This document shows positions 27,553 through 37,413 of a stretch of DNA of 64,000 nt, piece after piece (position 1 is the first letter of the stretch; each line of letters starts with the position of its first letter). Source of the stretch: Streptomyces changanensis (GTDB lineage Bacteria > Actinomycetota > Actinomycetes > Streptomycetales > Streptomycetaceae); NCBI RefSeq assembly GCF_024600715.1, contig NZ_CP102333.1, positions 18,636-82,635 on the forward strand, written 5' to 3'. Below the pieces are notes generated by a model. It did no database searches. It was given only the letters and a program-made list of their open reading frames with translations, and had not been told where the DNA came from. Made by a program: the position numbers and the translations under genes.

Positions 27553-27963
27553 TCAAAAACCCGGGGCGGGGATGAAGCTCGGCCACCATGGGGGCACGCC
27601 GTGGGGGCACAGAGGGGTGGCGGCGCCCTCCCAGAAGATGGAGATACCGCACCAGGCGACACCCAGGAGCGTCACCACGAGGGTAAGGGCATGGAGCAGG
27701 GGACGGTTCCCGACAAGGGCGCCCACCGCGACCCAGGCCAGCAGCAGGACCGTCCAGAGGCCCGGGATGAACAGCCAAAGCAGGAAGCCGCTGTTTGCTG
27801 CGTTGTTCACTCCCGCGTCACAGGCGTTCCAGGACCTGCCCAGAAGCATGGCAATGGGCACCACGAGAACCAGCGCCACCGCGGCCCCGAGACATCCGTG
27901 CAGCCGTCGACTTCCCACAGACTCCCCGTTCGCCGTCCGCTGCGGGAAGCACCGGATCCGCAT
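27553..27963 (-). CDS. Small membrane protein
   Basis: From ATG 27963 (an upstream in-frame ATG at 28020 exists). Three hydrophobic helices: GAAVALVLVVPIAMLL, FLLWLFIPGLWTVLLLAWV and ALTLVVTLLGVAWCGI. About 136 residues, short basic N-terminus. Function unknown. Confidence 0.6.
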   Translation of the reverse strand: MRIRCFPQRTANGESVGSRRLHGCLGAAVALVLVVPIAMLLGRSWNACDAGVNNAANSGFLLWLFIPGLWTVLLLAWVAVGALVGNRPLLHALTLVVTLLGVAWCGISIFWEGAATPLCPHGVPPWWPSFIPAPGF

Positions 27964-28223
27964 CACTGGCCACTGACGCACCCTCCAGTCCGCCAGCACT
28001 GACCGACAGGGCTCGGACACCCCTGATCCTAGTGATCACGTAATCCGCTGGACAGAGCCTATGCAACTCCCGTACGCACCGGTGGCCGCTGAGGCCCGGA
28101 CCCTTCCGCCTTCGGCGGCGTGCTGGTTCCACCCGCCCTGGCCGCCTGCCCGCAGCCTGGCACGAGAGGCCGGGGCCGATGTCTCCCTCCTCGGGCACTC
28201 CCCCCCCGCAGAAGGACAAGTGG

Positions 28224-28628
28224 ATGCGCCCTGTCCGCTTCACCGAGTTCGTCGTCACCACTGTCCGGCCCCGGGCCGCCCGCGTGCAAACCCTGGCGGA
28301 GGCGTGCGACACCCGGCATCCGTTCGGTGTCGGGATCACGCTGGGTGTCGGCGGCGAGGCGCGGTGGCAGTTCACCGGGCAGCTGCCCGAGGGGGCGAAG
28401 CACGACAGCTTCACGGACGAGGCCGGGGCCGGCACCCCGGCCCCGGCCGGGCCCAGCCTCGTTCGTGAACGACGAGCCGGAGCCTGGATCGCCGCGGTGG
28501 CGGGCGCGCAGTGCCCGGAGGTCGCGGCGATTGAGCGGTGGTCGACCCGGCCGAACACGGCCTCGGCGACCAAAGGCCTCACCCTCACGTTCCACAACGG
28601 GGCGCGGATCTTCGCCCGGCTCCTGTGA
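28224..28628 (+). CDS. Conserved hypothetical protein, 134 residues
   Basis: ATG 28224 with AAGGA nine bases upstream. Sequence RPVRFTEFVVTTVRPRAA, HPFGVGITLGVGGEARW, FTGQLPEGAKHDSFTDE and ECP-like block AQCPEVAAIERWS then LTLTFHNGARIFARL. A soluble, uncharacterised Streptomyces family; intact. Confidence 0.7.
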   Translation: MRPVRFTEFVVTTVRPRAARVQTLAEACDTRHPFGVGITLGVGGEARWQFTGQLPEGAKHDSFTDEAGAGTPAPAGPSLVRERRAGAWIAAVAGAQCPEVAAIERWSTRPNTASATKGLTLTFHNGARIFARLL

Positions 28629-28837
28629 CCTGGCGGTACGGCGGGTCGTACCCAAGCCTCAGCAGCGGCGGTCGGTGATGAAGTGACCGACGGCCAGGTC
28701 CCGTCCTGCCGGCATCGTCCGGGGAGCAGCGCCAGGGCCTGTCAGCGGACCTCAGGCCGCCGTACCGGTCGCCGCGGCCCCCGGATGGCACCCGGGAACG
28801 AGAAGGGGTCGGCACAGCCGGTGGACCCCGCGGTGTG

Positions 28838-29323
28838 TCACCCGCCGAGGCGCTCGTTGTAGTAGTGCTCGTCGCCGATGAGGACCGAGGTGGCGTGGAC
28901 GGGGAGCCCGGCTACCGTGCGCGGGAGGTCCTGGGAGGTCTGGCGGGTGAAGCCGAGGGAGACCCCAGGGATGAAGGGGTACTCGGGCTCGCTCTGGTCC
29001 ACGATCCAGCCGCGTTCGCGCGCGGCGTGGAAGAGGTTCTCGGCAGGTGTCGTGAAGACGTCGTCGCCGCGGAGGAGGACACGGACGTCGGTGCTGCGGC
29101 CTTCGCCCGGCCACCACAGCTCGACCGCGGTCACGGCCTCGCCGGAACCTTCCAGCAGGATGGTGACGCCGATCTCGCGGCACTTCGCGCGGATCGTCAC
29201 GTCATCGTCGTCGTGCTCCACCTCGGGCGCCCCCCAAGGGGTGACCGCGGCGACGGCTTCCGCGAACGTCATGCCGATCCGTACGGGGCCCACCCCGTGG
29301 GGCGGATCCAAGACGAGATCCAT
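28838..29323 (-). CDS. Conserved hypothetical protein, 161 residues
   Basis: ATG 29323. Sequence begins DLVLDPPHGVGPVRIGMT (a common start in a small Streptomyces family), then VTIRAKCREIGVTILLEG, AVTAVELWWPGEGR and GVSLGFTRQTSQDLPR. Intact, soluble. No function assignable. It lies 31 bp downstream of the larger gene ending at 29355 and may be cotranscribed with it. Confidence 0.7.
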   Translation of the reverse strand: MDLVLDPPHGVGPVRIGMTFAEAVAAVTPWGAPEVEHDDDDVTIRAKCREIGVTILLEGSGEAVTAVELWWPGEGRSTDVRVLLRGDDVFTTPAENLFHAARERGWIVDQSEPEYPFIPGVSLGFTRQTSQDLPRTVAGLPVHATSVLIGDEHYYNERLGG

Positions 29324-29354
29324 GTGCTGCTCTGCCTCTCCTTCAGCCTGGTGA

Positions 29355-30353
29355 TCAGCGGGACCGGCGTTCCAGGAGCGCCTTGCGGGCCGTCTTCGTG
29401 CGGATCGCCCGATAGTAGAGCGGTTTCACGTACGAGTACCGCCACGGAAGTGCCTCCGTGAAGCCGTCGACCTGGCGGAACTGCTCTCTGGCCGCCCTGT
29501 ACCGGCCCTGCCGATACAGGAAGTACGCCAGCAGGTGCCGTACTTCCGGGAGCCTGGGGTGGTCCGGGTCAGCGAGAGCTGCGTCGGCGAGCGCCGCGTC
29601 AACCAGTCCCCGTACCTTCGGGCTGCGAAATCCGGCATCACCGAGCTCGTCCGCATGGTTCTCGTACCAGGCGATGACCGGCAACACAGCCAGCAAGCTC
29701 CCCGGCGGCGCACCGGCAGCCGATCTTTCGGCGAACTCCCGCGCGAGCCGCTTCGAGCCTCGCCATTTCCCGGTCCAGTACTGAAGGGCACTGATGTGCG
29801 CTTCGAAGTGAAGTGGCGCGCGGGCCGTGATCTCGGACCACAGCGCGTGCATCTCCCGGCCGGAGCAGCCCAGTCCGAGCGCCCTCCAGATTTCCGCGAC
29901 GAGAGGGGTGGGGTCGTCCGGGCGGAGCGCCGAGGCATGCCTGATGTCGTCGTGAGCGATCAGCAACTGCCGGTGGAACCGCTCGAACTGCTTCCGCGAC
30001 GTGCGGTGCGCACCCGCCTTGCCTCGCAGCTTCCACGCGTACAGGACGCTTGCGCGCGCCACCACGAGCGCGGCGTCCGGATCTCCGGGGCGGGCCTCCT
30101 CCCAAGCCTTCAGCCAGCGATCGTTCCTCCTGGCTGCGAGATATCCCAGCCGCTGGGCGTACAGGGAACGGCGTTCCCAGTCTTGGCCGGCTTCCTCGAA
30201 AAGCCGTGCGGCGGGCTCCCAGCGCCCACGAGCGGCAGCCCTGCACGCGCGCTGCAACCGGGCATCAGGACCGGCGAGGTAGGAGTTCTGCCATCGCAGC
30301 GGCAGCGAGCCGTACCAGAGCACCAGCAGGCCTATGGCGACGAGGAGTGTCAT
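29355..30353 (-). CDS. Membrane-anchored TPR-like protein, 332 residues
   Basis: ATG 30353 is preferred because the protein then starts with a membrane helix (TLLVAIGLLVLWYGSLPL). The rest is helical repeats: ACRAAARGRWEPAARLFEE, RQLLIAHDDIRHASALRP, EVRHLLAYFLYRQGRYRAA and REQFRQVDGF. It resembles DUF4034-type tetratricopeptide proteins of Streptomyces. Likely anchored in the membrane with the solenoid inside. Intact. Confidence 0.75.
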   Translation of the reverse strand: MTLLVAIGLLVLWYGSLPLRWQNSYLAGPDARLQRACRAAARGRWEPAARLFEEAGQDWERRSLYAQRLGYLAARRNDRWLKAWEEARPGDPDAALVVARASVLYAWKLRGKAGAHRTSRKQFERFHRQLLIAHDDIRHASALRPDDPTPLVAEIWRALGLGCSGREMHALWSEITARAPLHFEAHISALQYWTGKWRGSKRLAREFAERSAAGAPPGSLLAVLPVIAWYENHADELGDAGFRSPKVRGLVDAALADAALADPDHPRLPEVRHLLAYFLYRQGRYRAAREQFRQVDGFTEALPWRYSYVKPLYYRAIRTKTARKALLERRSR

Positions 30354-30984
30354 GGGTGGGCGAAACCCTTCATGAAGATCGTTACGACGCATGAAGCAGG
30401 GATGGCGGCAGTATTCCCGTCCCAGGGAAAGACGCGGCACGCAGGGCGCCCAGGAAGGCCGCCGGGCTCGGGGTGATCAACGTGCCGGCATGCGTGCCCG
30501 GGAGGACGGTGCCGTTCTGTTCGTCCAGCGCGGTCAAGATGCCCCCGATCATCCGTCCGGCCGCCCGGGGTGCCTGCGACCGCGACGGTGTGGCCGGTCA
30601 CCGACGGTTGGCCCCGCGGTTGTGGGCAAGGCGCCCGCTCCATCAAGGCGGGCACCCGAGTGCTGCAACCGCGGCTTACAGCACCCGTTCCAGCGTCGGA
30701 TGGATCTCGGGAGGCAGGCCCGTGCGAGCCTGGTGCGACCCGCGTCGCCTCGCAGGCCGGGTCGTCGTGGATCCCGACGATCATCTCCAGCTCGGCGATC
30801 GTTTCCTCCTCGGTGTCGATCGCCCGCGACGTGCGGATGCCCCGCCCGACCGCCCAGGCCGAGATCGAGCCCCCACCGGATTCCCGAGTTCCGGGTCAGC
30901 CGTCGGCGACGGTGACGCCCCTGCACGAGTGGCGCCCCGCGCTCCTTCCGCCGGACACCAGGCCGCTGCCCTCGGTGAAGCACG
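30354..30984. other. No intact gene; possible IS110-type scrap
   Basis: Minus-strand reading near 30440-30560 gives RMIGGILTALDEQNG and LITPSPAAFLGALRA, faintly like the middle of IS110-type transposases, without start or stop. Elsewhere in the stretch nothing protein-like was found. Confidence 0.25.
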
Positions 30985-31375
30985 ATGACTCTGCCCGTCA
31001 GCGAGGCTTCCGAGCAGGTCGCCGACGCGCCCATCGACTACGTGACCTGCCCCGTCCGCAGCATTCGTTGCCGGTCGCGGACGAGGCATGCCGCATGCCG
31101 CCCTCGACGGCCAGATGCTCTGAAGGACGGCTGGCCGTTCCACGCTCCGGACGCGATAGCGCCGTCGTTTCTCATCGACATCCGTAAGCTTGGTGATCAC
31201 CAACCGCCTCCGGAGCCGGTCGACAAACGCTGTTCCTAGAGATCGACGAGGCCACCCGCGGAAGCGGGCTGTGGCCCGCATGGTGCTGACCGCGACCGCG
31301 GCTCAGCACGACTCCGTCCTGGCGGACTTCCAAGAGTTCGTGCGCACCGTCTGTCCGGACACCGGAGGGCAGTGA
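30985..31375 (+). pseudogene. Conserved hypothetical protein, frameshifted
   Basis: ATG 30985 reads TLPVSEASEQVADAPIDYV; further on GWPFHAPDAIAPSFLIDIR and KLGDHQPPPEPVDK are in the same frame, then the frame changes twice to EIDEATRGSG and finally AAQHDSVLADFQEFVRTV with a stop at 31375. The order fits one Streptomyces family; two or three indels break it. Confidence 0.45.
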
Positions 31376-31458
31376 GCTGGCGGAGCCCGAGAAGGTGCAG
31401 GAGATGCCCCCGGTCAGCCGGCCTTGCCCTAGGCAGCGGGCATCCTTAGGTTGACCTG

Positions 31459-31611
31459 ATGGGCCTCTTCGACAAACTGACCGGCATCAGGCGTCCCAGC
31501 GGTGAGATCGCCCCCCGCTCCGCCGAGGAAGTCAGGGAGGCGCTGCTCAGGCTTAACGGCCCGGACATTCCGTACGTCCTGCGCGACGGCTCTCCCGAGG
31601 GCGCGGACCTA
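31459..31611 (+). pseudogene. Conserved hypothetical gene, cut by IS5 insertion
   Basis: ATG 31459: GLFDKLTGIRRPSGEIAPR, SAEEVREALLRLNGPDIPY and VLRDGSPEGADL are the N-terminus of a known Streptomyces family about twice as long. The frame enters the IS at 31612. The rest of the gene is not found beyond the right end of the IS, so a deletion accompanied or followed the insertion. Confidence 0.7.
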
Positions 31612-32477
31612 GGGAGCGTCTTGTCGATCATGTGTCGAGCCAGATGAGTGTGCCGGCGAGGGTGACGGCGGCGAGGTAGCGGTCGGGGCGCTTGTCGTAG
31701 CGGGTGGCGATGCCGCGCCATTGTTTGAGGCGGTGGAAGCAGCGTTCGACGATGTTGCGGCGTCGGTAGACGGCCCTGTCGAACCCGCAAGGTCGTTCAC
31801 GACGCCGTTTGCGGCCGGCGAGCTGGTCGACGCGTTCGGGGATGGTGGCCTTGATGCCGCGCCGACGCAGGTAGGCCCGGAAACTGCGGGCGGAGTAGCC
31901 CTTGTCCGCGACAACGTGGTCGGGCCGGGTCCGAGGTCTGCCCGGGCCCGGGCCGGGGACGCGGATCTTGCCGATGACGGCCTGGGCCTGGGTGCAGTCG
32001 TTGCGGTTGCCAGCGGTGACCACGAAGGCCAGCGGCCGGCCCTGTCCGTCGCAGGCGAGGTGGATTTTGCTGGTCAACCCGCCTCGGGAACGTCCAAGGC
32101 CGCGTTCTTCGAGCCCCCTTTGGCGGCCGCGTGCTGGTGGGCTCGCACGATCGTGGAGTCGATCGCGACCAGCCAGTCCACGTCCGTCCGGGACTGGGCG
32201 GCGGCCAGTAGGCGGTCGAAGGTGCCGTCGGCGGCCCAGCGGGCGAACCGTCCGTGGACGGTCTGCCACGGGCCGAACCGCTCGGGCAGGTCCCTCCAGG
32301 GCAGCCCGGTGCGGAACTTGAACACGATGCCCTCCAGGACCTGGCGGTGATCCCGCCACCGCCCCCGGGCCCGACCCACGGGCGGCAGCAACGGTGCGAT
32401 CACCGCCCACGCAGCGTCAGAAATCTCCCCATCCCTCACGACCGAACCAACGATCCGTTGATCGGAAAGACACTCCC
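31612..32477 (-). mobile_element. IS5-family element, complete
   Basis: Terminal repeats GGGAGCGTCTTGTCGATCA (left) and, reverse-complemented, GGGAGTGTCTTTCCGATCA (right) differ at three positions. TA lies directly outside both ends (31610-31611 and 32478-32479), the expected 2 bp target duplication. Length 866 bp. A 5' fragment of the same element is at 18000-18212 and a 3' remnant at 62703-62954. Confidence 0.85.
31628..32439 (-). CDS. IS5-family transposase (two frames, -1 shift)
   Basis: The first frame starts at 32439 (MRDGEISDAAWAVIAPLLP) and continues to IDSTIVRAHQHAAAKGGS. Homology then moves by a -1 shift at AAAGGGGG (about 32123-32130) to ERGLGRSRGGLTSKIHLAC, ending in ERCFHRLKQWRGIATRYDK. 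The DDE residues fall in IDSTIV, the central ADKGYSAR region and the final ERCF block. The shift is in the same place as in the other two complete IS5 elements here, so it is likely programmed. Confidence 0.8.
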
Positions 32478-32479
32478 TA

Positions 32480-33090
32480 GCACCAGGTCACGGAGTGCAT
32501 GCAGGATCCAGCCGACAGGGCTGACCCGAGGTGGACGCTCTCTTCTCCCTGCGTGCGCGGAAAGAACCGGATAGCGCCCCTGCCGCGTGATCAACTTATG
32601 GCGGTCTCTGCGCGGGAAGCAAGCGAGGTCAGCGAGATGGCTGGTTCGCCCTGGCCAGAGGGACTGCCGCGGAGCCATAGCGGGGCCACCCAGGAAGGGC
32701 CCGAGCCCCGGCGGCCGCCCGGTGGCCGCGGTGGGTGGTGTGACGGGGCCGGCGTACGGCCCCGCCTGCGCTCCGGCCGGGGCCGGGTACGAGGCTTCCG
32801 CGCGCCGCGCTTCCCTGCGCGGCTGCCGACGGGCTCCGCTGCTCGAAGCAGGGCTCCCCCCACCGGAGCCGGAGCGGTGGCGCATGGGTGCCGGGAGCCG
32901 CCTCTACGGCGGCCTGCGGTACCGTCTGTCGCAGCCGGAAGCGGCCGGAGGAGGAAAACCGCATTGCCCGCCCGCCGTCCGGCCGTGGTCGTGGCGGCCG
33001 TGCGATGCCTCTCCGCCTCCGCGGATCCCAGCGCTCTGGATCGTGCCGTCGCGTACCCTACCGACGGCCCCGTCGCCGCCCTGGCCGCCG
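32480..33090. other. No supported gene
   Basis: GC-rich DNA to the right of the IS5 copy. Long open frames on several readings are composition-driven; none resembles a protein family. Confidence 0.4.
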
Positions 33091-33099
33091 AGCGGATCC

Positions 33100-33935
33100 G
33101 CGAGGACTCACCGCCGGCCGGTTCCGCCCGGAGTGGGTCTGGCTTGCCGAGGGCAGGTCAGGCGCGACATCGCCCGCGCCCTGTGGTGGGGGCGTGCCGA
33201 CAGCGAGCGGCCCCTGGCACTCGACTGCCTCCAGGCGCGCTCCTCGGTCGCCGATACGGCCGCCGTCGCCACCGGGCTCTTGGACGCCGGGCACGCCGCC
33301 TTCGGCACGCGCCCCCTGTACAACCTCTCCCTCCCTCGCGGACTTAAGCACCCGACCGGAGCTGACCGAGGCAGTGACTAGGCGCCGTGCGGCCTGCTCG
33401 CGGACGGGATGGAGCCGGGGGATCCAGCGCCGCTCTACGAGTGGGACCTGCGGCGGGCATCCCGGCGGACGCCGGCCGCCTTACGTTCCGCGAGGGCAGC
33501 GACGAGGAGTTCCCGGACGCCTTCGCCCGCGTGTCGGCCGACAGCCTCGACGAGGCCACCCGGGACGAACTGCGTACAGAGGTCGCCAGGCAGGTGGCCG
33601 AGGAGGACATGGGGTTCTACCTCGACTGCCTGGGGGAGCACCGCTGGTGGAAGCTCGCCGAGCTGCCTGGCGGCACCCTCGCCGGGCTGGCTGTGCCGTC
33701 GGCCGCCCCGTACCAGCGCAACGTTGGTAATCGGGGGGTCGCGCTCGAGCAGCGCGGCAAGGGTCTGATCGACGAGATCCCCGGCGAGATCACCCGCTTC
33801 CACGCACTCGAAGGCGCCGAGCGCGTCACCGCGACGACGGACACCGCGAGCATCCCGAAGGCCGCGGCCTTCGACCGCGCCGGCTACAGGGTGACGGAGG
33901 TCCGTATGGTCCTGGAGGGCCCGGGCGCTGTATGA
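33100..33935 (+). pseudogene. GNAT acetyltransferase (two-domain), frameshifted
   Basis: The correct reading walks through all three frames: FRPEWVWLAEG, ALWWGRADSERPLALDC, LLDAGHAAFGTRPLYNLSL, then from about 33440 SDEEFPDAFARVSADSLDE, DMGFYLDCLGEHRWWKLAE and the ending AAAFDRAGYRVTEVRMVL. These are two consecutive GNAT-type domains. The C-terminal domain from about 33440 to 33935 is continuous; the N-terminal one has at least three indels. Confidence 0.6.
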
Positions 33936-34405
33936 CCGGCGCCCGGGGCGCTGCCGCGCCGAGCGGGCGCTCGGTAGGAGCGCGGGTGCGGCAGGCGCGT
34001 CCGGCTGGCAGGCGCGCCGGGTCCCGCCCGTCTGATCCGGCCCTCCCTCCGGGCGGCCAGACGCCACCGCCCGGCGACCGCGACGCCGGAAGCTCCCATC
34101 TGGTCTCGCCGGTCGTACCTCACGCACGCTCCCGGCAGCAGTGGTCGCCGCCTGCACCGTCCCGGTCGGTCACCCCTCCCCGTGGAGCCGGACCGCCTTG
34201 TCCGGGCTGGGATTACAAGGGCCTGGCGCTGGATGCGGAACCACCCGCCGCCACGCCACTGACCGTCGCCGACGGCATCCGCCTCCTCGGCCGGGCAACC
34301 GCCGCAGACCCCGCCACCCGTGGCATCTGCGACGATGAGAACGGCCCTGCCCCGTGCCACCGGTTTGCCCCCCGAGCCTCGTACAGTCCCTGAGGAGGAG
34401 AACGA
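33936..34405. other. No supported gene
   Basis: Intergenic DNA before the small membrane gene. It holds the ribosome site AGGAGGA at about 34393 belonging to that gene; nothing else recognised. Confidence 0.4.
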
Positions 34406-34588
34406 GTGGCCAAGCGAGCAGAGCACTCCGCCATCACGCTGCTGCTGACCGTCTGCGGCGCTGCTCTCGTGGTCTTCTCCCCTGACGCCGCGGATCTACC
34501 GGTCGCCTGGTGGCTGGCCTTGAGTGCCTGCTGCTTCTGCGTGCTCGTGCTGGCTGCGCGCTGGCTGTCGGGAAGGCGCGGCCGGTAG
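34406..34588 (+). CDS. Small two-helix membrane protein, 60 residues
   Basis: GTG 34406 with a strong AGGAGGA site upstream. The peptide has two hydrophobic helices, ITLLLTVCGAALVVFS and WWLALSACCFCVLVLAA, a short loop and a basic tail GRRGR. Function unknown; the strong ribosome site suggests it is really translated. Confidence 0.7.
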   Translation: MAKRAEHSAITLLLTVCGAALVVFSPDAADLPVAWWLALSACCFCVLVLAARWLSGRRGR

Positions 34589-34869
34589 GAGCACGTGCCG
34601 GAACAGCAGAGCCGGCTCGGGCTCACCCGCTGGACGGTTCGCGGCGGCCGCCTCCGCGCAGTGGCCTGGGCAGTCCCCCCTGCGGCGGGCTCCGCCCTTC
34701 CGCAGCCACAGCCTTCCGGCATCACTGCACATACTGCTCGTCGGACTCCTTCGCCCCTGCACTCCCGGCAGCGGCACACAGCCGAAGCGGTGTTCCAACC
34801 GGCGCATCCCTCGCCCAAGGCCCCGCAGTCCACGAGTCCTGCGCCCCTGTCTGACGACGCGTTGCGGAC

Positions 34870-35690
34870 GGCGGCCCAGTGGGGTCCTGCTCCGGCGGAC
34901 CGGCGGAGAAGCCCGCGAGGGAAGCGAGCGCTTCTGGAGCCTCTTCGGCCACGTGGAGCCCGGCGTCGATGCCGTGGCCGCGTACGTCCGGTGCCCACCG
35001 CCGCCAAATCTCCAGCGGGTTCCCGTACTGGTCCTCAAGGTCGTCGCGGAGCGACCGCAGAACCGGCGCCGGGCACCGTATCCGCGCCCCGGCGGCGCGG
35101 CCGTCCTCCTCGTGCCGCCGGTCGATGGTGAGGCCGGCCCGGTAGTCCTCCGGCACCGCGCGCACGCCGGGTTCCGTCTGGCCGCGTGCCACTCGTCGTA
35201 GTTCTCCTGCTTCATGCTCTGCGGGTCGCCGCGGTACCAGCTGTCCGGATCGGCGTTGATGACCCGCTCGGGGATATCCGGCTGAGCGGGGAGAACAGTG
35301 CCACCACCGCGCGGCGAACTCAGCCGTGATGCGGGACAGGTGCTCGGTGGCGGGCAAGCAGTCGATCAGCGCCACCCGTACGACCGCGTCGGGACGGTCG
35401 AGCGCGACACGCAGCGCGGCAGTGCCTCCTCCTCGGTCGTGCCCGGTGAGCGCGAACCGGGCATGGCCCAGGGAGCGCATCAGCTCGACCACGTCACCGG
35501 CAACGGCCTGCTGGGAGTACCCGGTGCGGTTTGCGGTAGGCGCCGGCCCGGTGGACCGGCCGTACCCCCGCAGGTCGGGAAAGACCACGATGAAACCGCG
35601 CCGGACGAGGAGCGGGGCGACGCGATGCCAGGTGGTCGGGCTGTCCGACCGGCGGACGGCCCGGCCGCGGCGCCCCGTTCCCAGGGCCTG
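34870..35690 (-). pseudogene. Alpha/beta hydrolase (dehalogenase-like), frameshifted
   Basis: HRVAPLLVRRGFIVVFPDL, RGYGRSTGPAP and the nucleophile elbow TGHDRGGGTAALRVALD (Asp nucleophile, as in haloacetate dehalogenases and epoxide hydrolases) are in one frame; the middle after RVALIDCLPATEHL is garbled by a shift near 35280; the end is back in phase with PVLRSLRDDLEDQYGNPLE. The oxyanion-loop HGFP region at the start is also missing. Probably inactive. Confidence 0.65.
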
Positions 35691-35773
35691 CGGCGCTCGG
35701 ATGCGGCGCCGCCTCCCGGAGCGCCTGCCCGCGGAAGGGGCCGCGGTCCCGGCGGGGGACCGCACCGGTGGGG

Positions 35774-36971
35774 TCACCGGCGCGGCGGGTCCGTGACAAC
35801 GACCTTCTCAGGGCCGCACCCGATGCGTTCGGCTTCCGCGGCGACATACGGGGGCAGCAGCGCCCGGGTCAGGTCGAAGCGGCCGTCTCCCAGGGACGAC
35901 CTCTGCTCGACCATGAAGACCACGGGACCCGTCTGACAGGCGGCCTCGTACACGGCGCGCTTCTGGTTCACCGTGCCGTTCCCCTTGGTTCCCCTGACGT
36001 GGATCCCTCCTCTGACCACGTCCCGCGAGAACACCGCGCTCAACGCCGGATCGACCACGGTCGTCAAGCGGAGGGTGGCGTCCAGGCTCTTGTAGTTGAC
36101 TTCGCAGACGCCCGCCGGGCCCTCGCCGCCACCGCCGGTGCGGGACCACGTCATCCCCTCGCGGTAGGCGGCCGGCAGGGTGAGGCCCTTGATCCCGCAG
36201 AACGATTGCGCGGTGACGTCCTGCCGGACGGCCGGCTCGGGAAGCCGGCCCAGCATCCGGTACGCACCCGAGCAGCCGAAGTCGCGCAGGACGCCGTTCG
36301 CCGCGGACACGGCCGCGCGGGCCAGGACCGCACGGTCCTCCTCCTCGTGTTCGGAGAACGACTGGGTCCCCCCCCATGGCGAGGCCGACCACCGTGGCCG
36401 CGTCGTACTCGCGCGCCGGGCCCGTGCAGCTCTCCGGGAGGGCCAGCCACGCCCGGGACGCCGACGCCATGCCGGGCAACCCGGCTCCCATGGAGGCCAT
36501 CCGGGCGCCGAGGAACTCCTCGGGCCACTGCTGCGCGTCGGAGCCCCGCAGCCCGTCCAACGTACGGACGTGCACAGTCAGCTGCCCTGCGGCCCTGCCC
36601 TCCCCGTAGCTGGTGATGCGGCACTGCCCGTAGACCAAGCCCCCCAGCGGATCGGGCTGCAGGGACTGCTCCTCGACTCTGGTCTCGCGTTCGCCGAACA
36701 GCGCTTCCATCGTCCCGTCGTCGAAGGAGTCCCAGCAGGGGGCCGCCGCTTGGTTCAGCAGGGGCAGGGAGCCGGTGCGCCAGGCAGCGGTCCCCGCGCC
36801 GAGGACGGCGCCCGCGGTCCCGGCGGCGACGGCCGCACGGACGGTACGGCTCCGCAGCAGGCGCCGCAGAAAGGGCAGCCGCGCCGGGGTCCGGGCTCCG
36901 GGCTCCGCCTCAGCGCCGCCAGCGCTCCCGCCGGCGCCCGGCTCACGGCTGCCGCCGTTCGTGTCGGCCAT
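35774..36971 (-). pseudogene. Membrane-anchored hypothetical protein with a poly-G frameshift
   Basis: ATG 36971 overlaps the stop of the upstream gene (TGATG), indicating translational coupling. A Gly/Pro/Ala-rich cytoplasmic start, one helix (AAVAAGTAGAVLGAGTAAW), then an outside domain: PCWDSFDDGTMEALFGE, GLPGMASASRAWLALPE and, after a shift, FGCSGAYRMLGRLPEP, AVYEAACQTGPVVFM. The shift lies in a run of eight C on the plus strand (about 36370-36377); removing one base restores one 400-residue protein. A homopolymer base-calling error is plausible. Confidence 0.65.
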
Positions 36972-37393
36972 CACGCCTCTCCCCCGGTCCCGCATCCGAC
37001 GCGCTTGCTCGCGGACGCGACGAAGTTCTCGAACACCCGCCGGTCGTCGGGCCGGCCGCGGCCCTGCAGGCCCAGCCCCACTCTCCCGTAGAAGACCGTG
37101 GGCCGGCCGTCGCAGACCCTGCGCACAAGTCCCTTGCCAGTGCCCTCGGGCAGCCCCGCGAACAGCGCCGCTATGCGCGGGACGCCCGCCATCACGAACT
37201 GGGCGGCGGGCTCGTCCGGCCCGCGCATCCCGGCCGCCCACGCCGAACAGGTCTGGAGGTGCTCGCTGACCACCCCGACCTGCTCCTCGTAGGAACCCGA
37301 CTTGCCGAATTCGAAGACCACACCGGGGATCCGGCACAAGGGGGTCCGGGCGCGGCCGTCCGGCGCCGCGACCTTCACCATGGGCGACGACAT
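36971..37393 (-). CDS. Conserved hypothetical protein, 140 residues
   Basis: ATG 37393 (ATG 37381 also possible). Sequence: IPGVVFEFGKSGSYEEQV, LQTCSAWAAGMRGPDEPA and LFAGLPEGTGKGLVRRV. Its stop overlaps the start of the membrane-anchored gene, so both are one operon. Function unknown. The 20 bp between its start and the divergent HTTM-like gene is too short for two promoters, suggesting a rearrangement at about 37385. Confidence 0.6.
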   Translation of the reverse strand: MSSPMVKVAAPDGRARTPLCRIPGVVFEFGKSGSYEEQVGVVSEHLQTCSAWAAGMRGPDEPAAQFVMAGVPRIAALFAGLPEGTGKGLVRRVCDGRPTVFYGRVGLGLQGRGRPDDRRVFENFVASASKRVGCGTGGEA

Positions 37394-37413
37394 ACGTCCG
37401 CCAGCACCACGCG

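Noticed and set aside
34213..35007. Minus-strand 264-codon frame
   Set aside because: Composition-driven; overlaps the small two-helix gene with a strong ribosome site and the hydrolase pseudogene.
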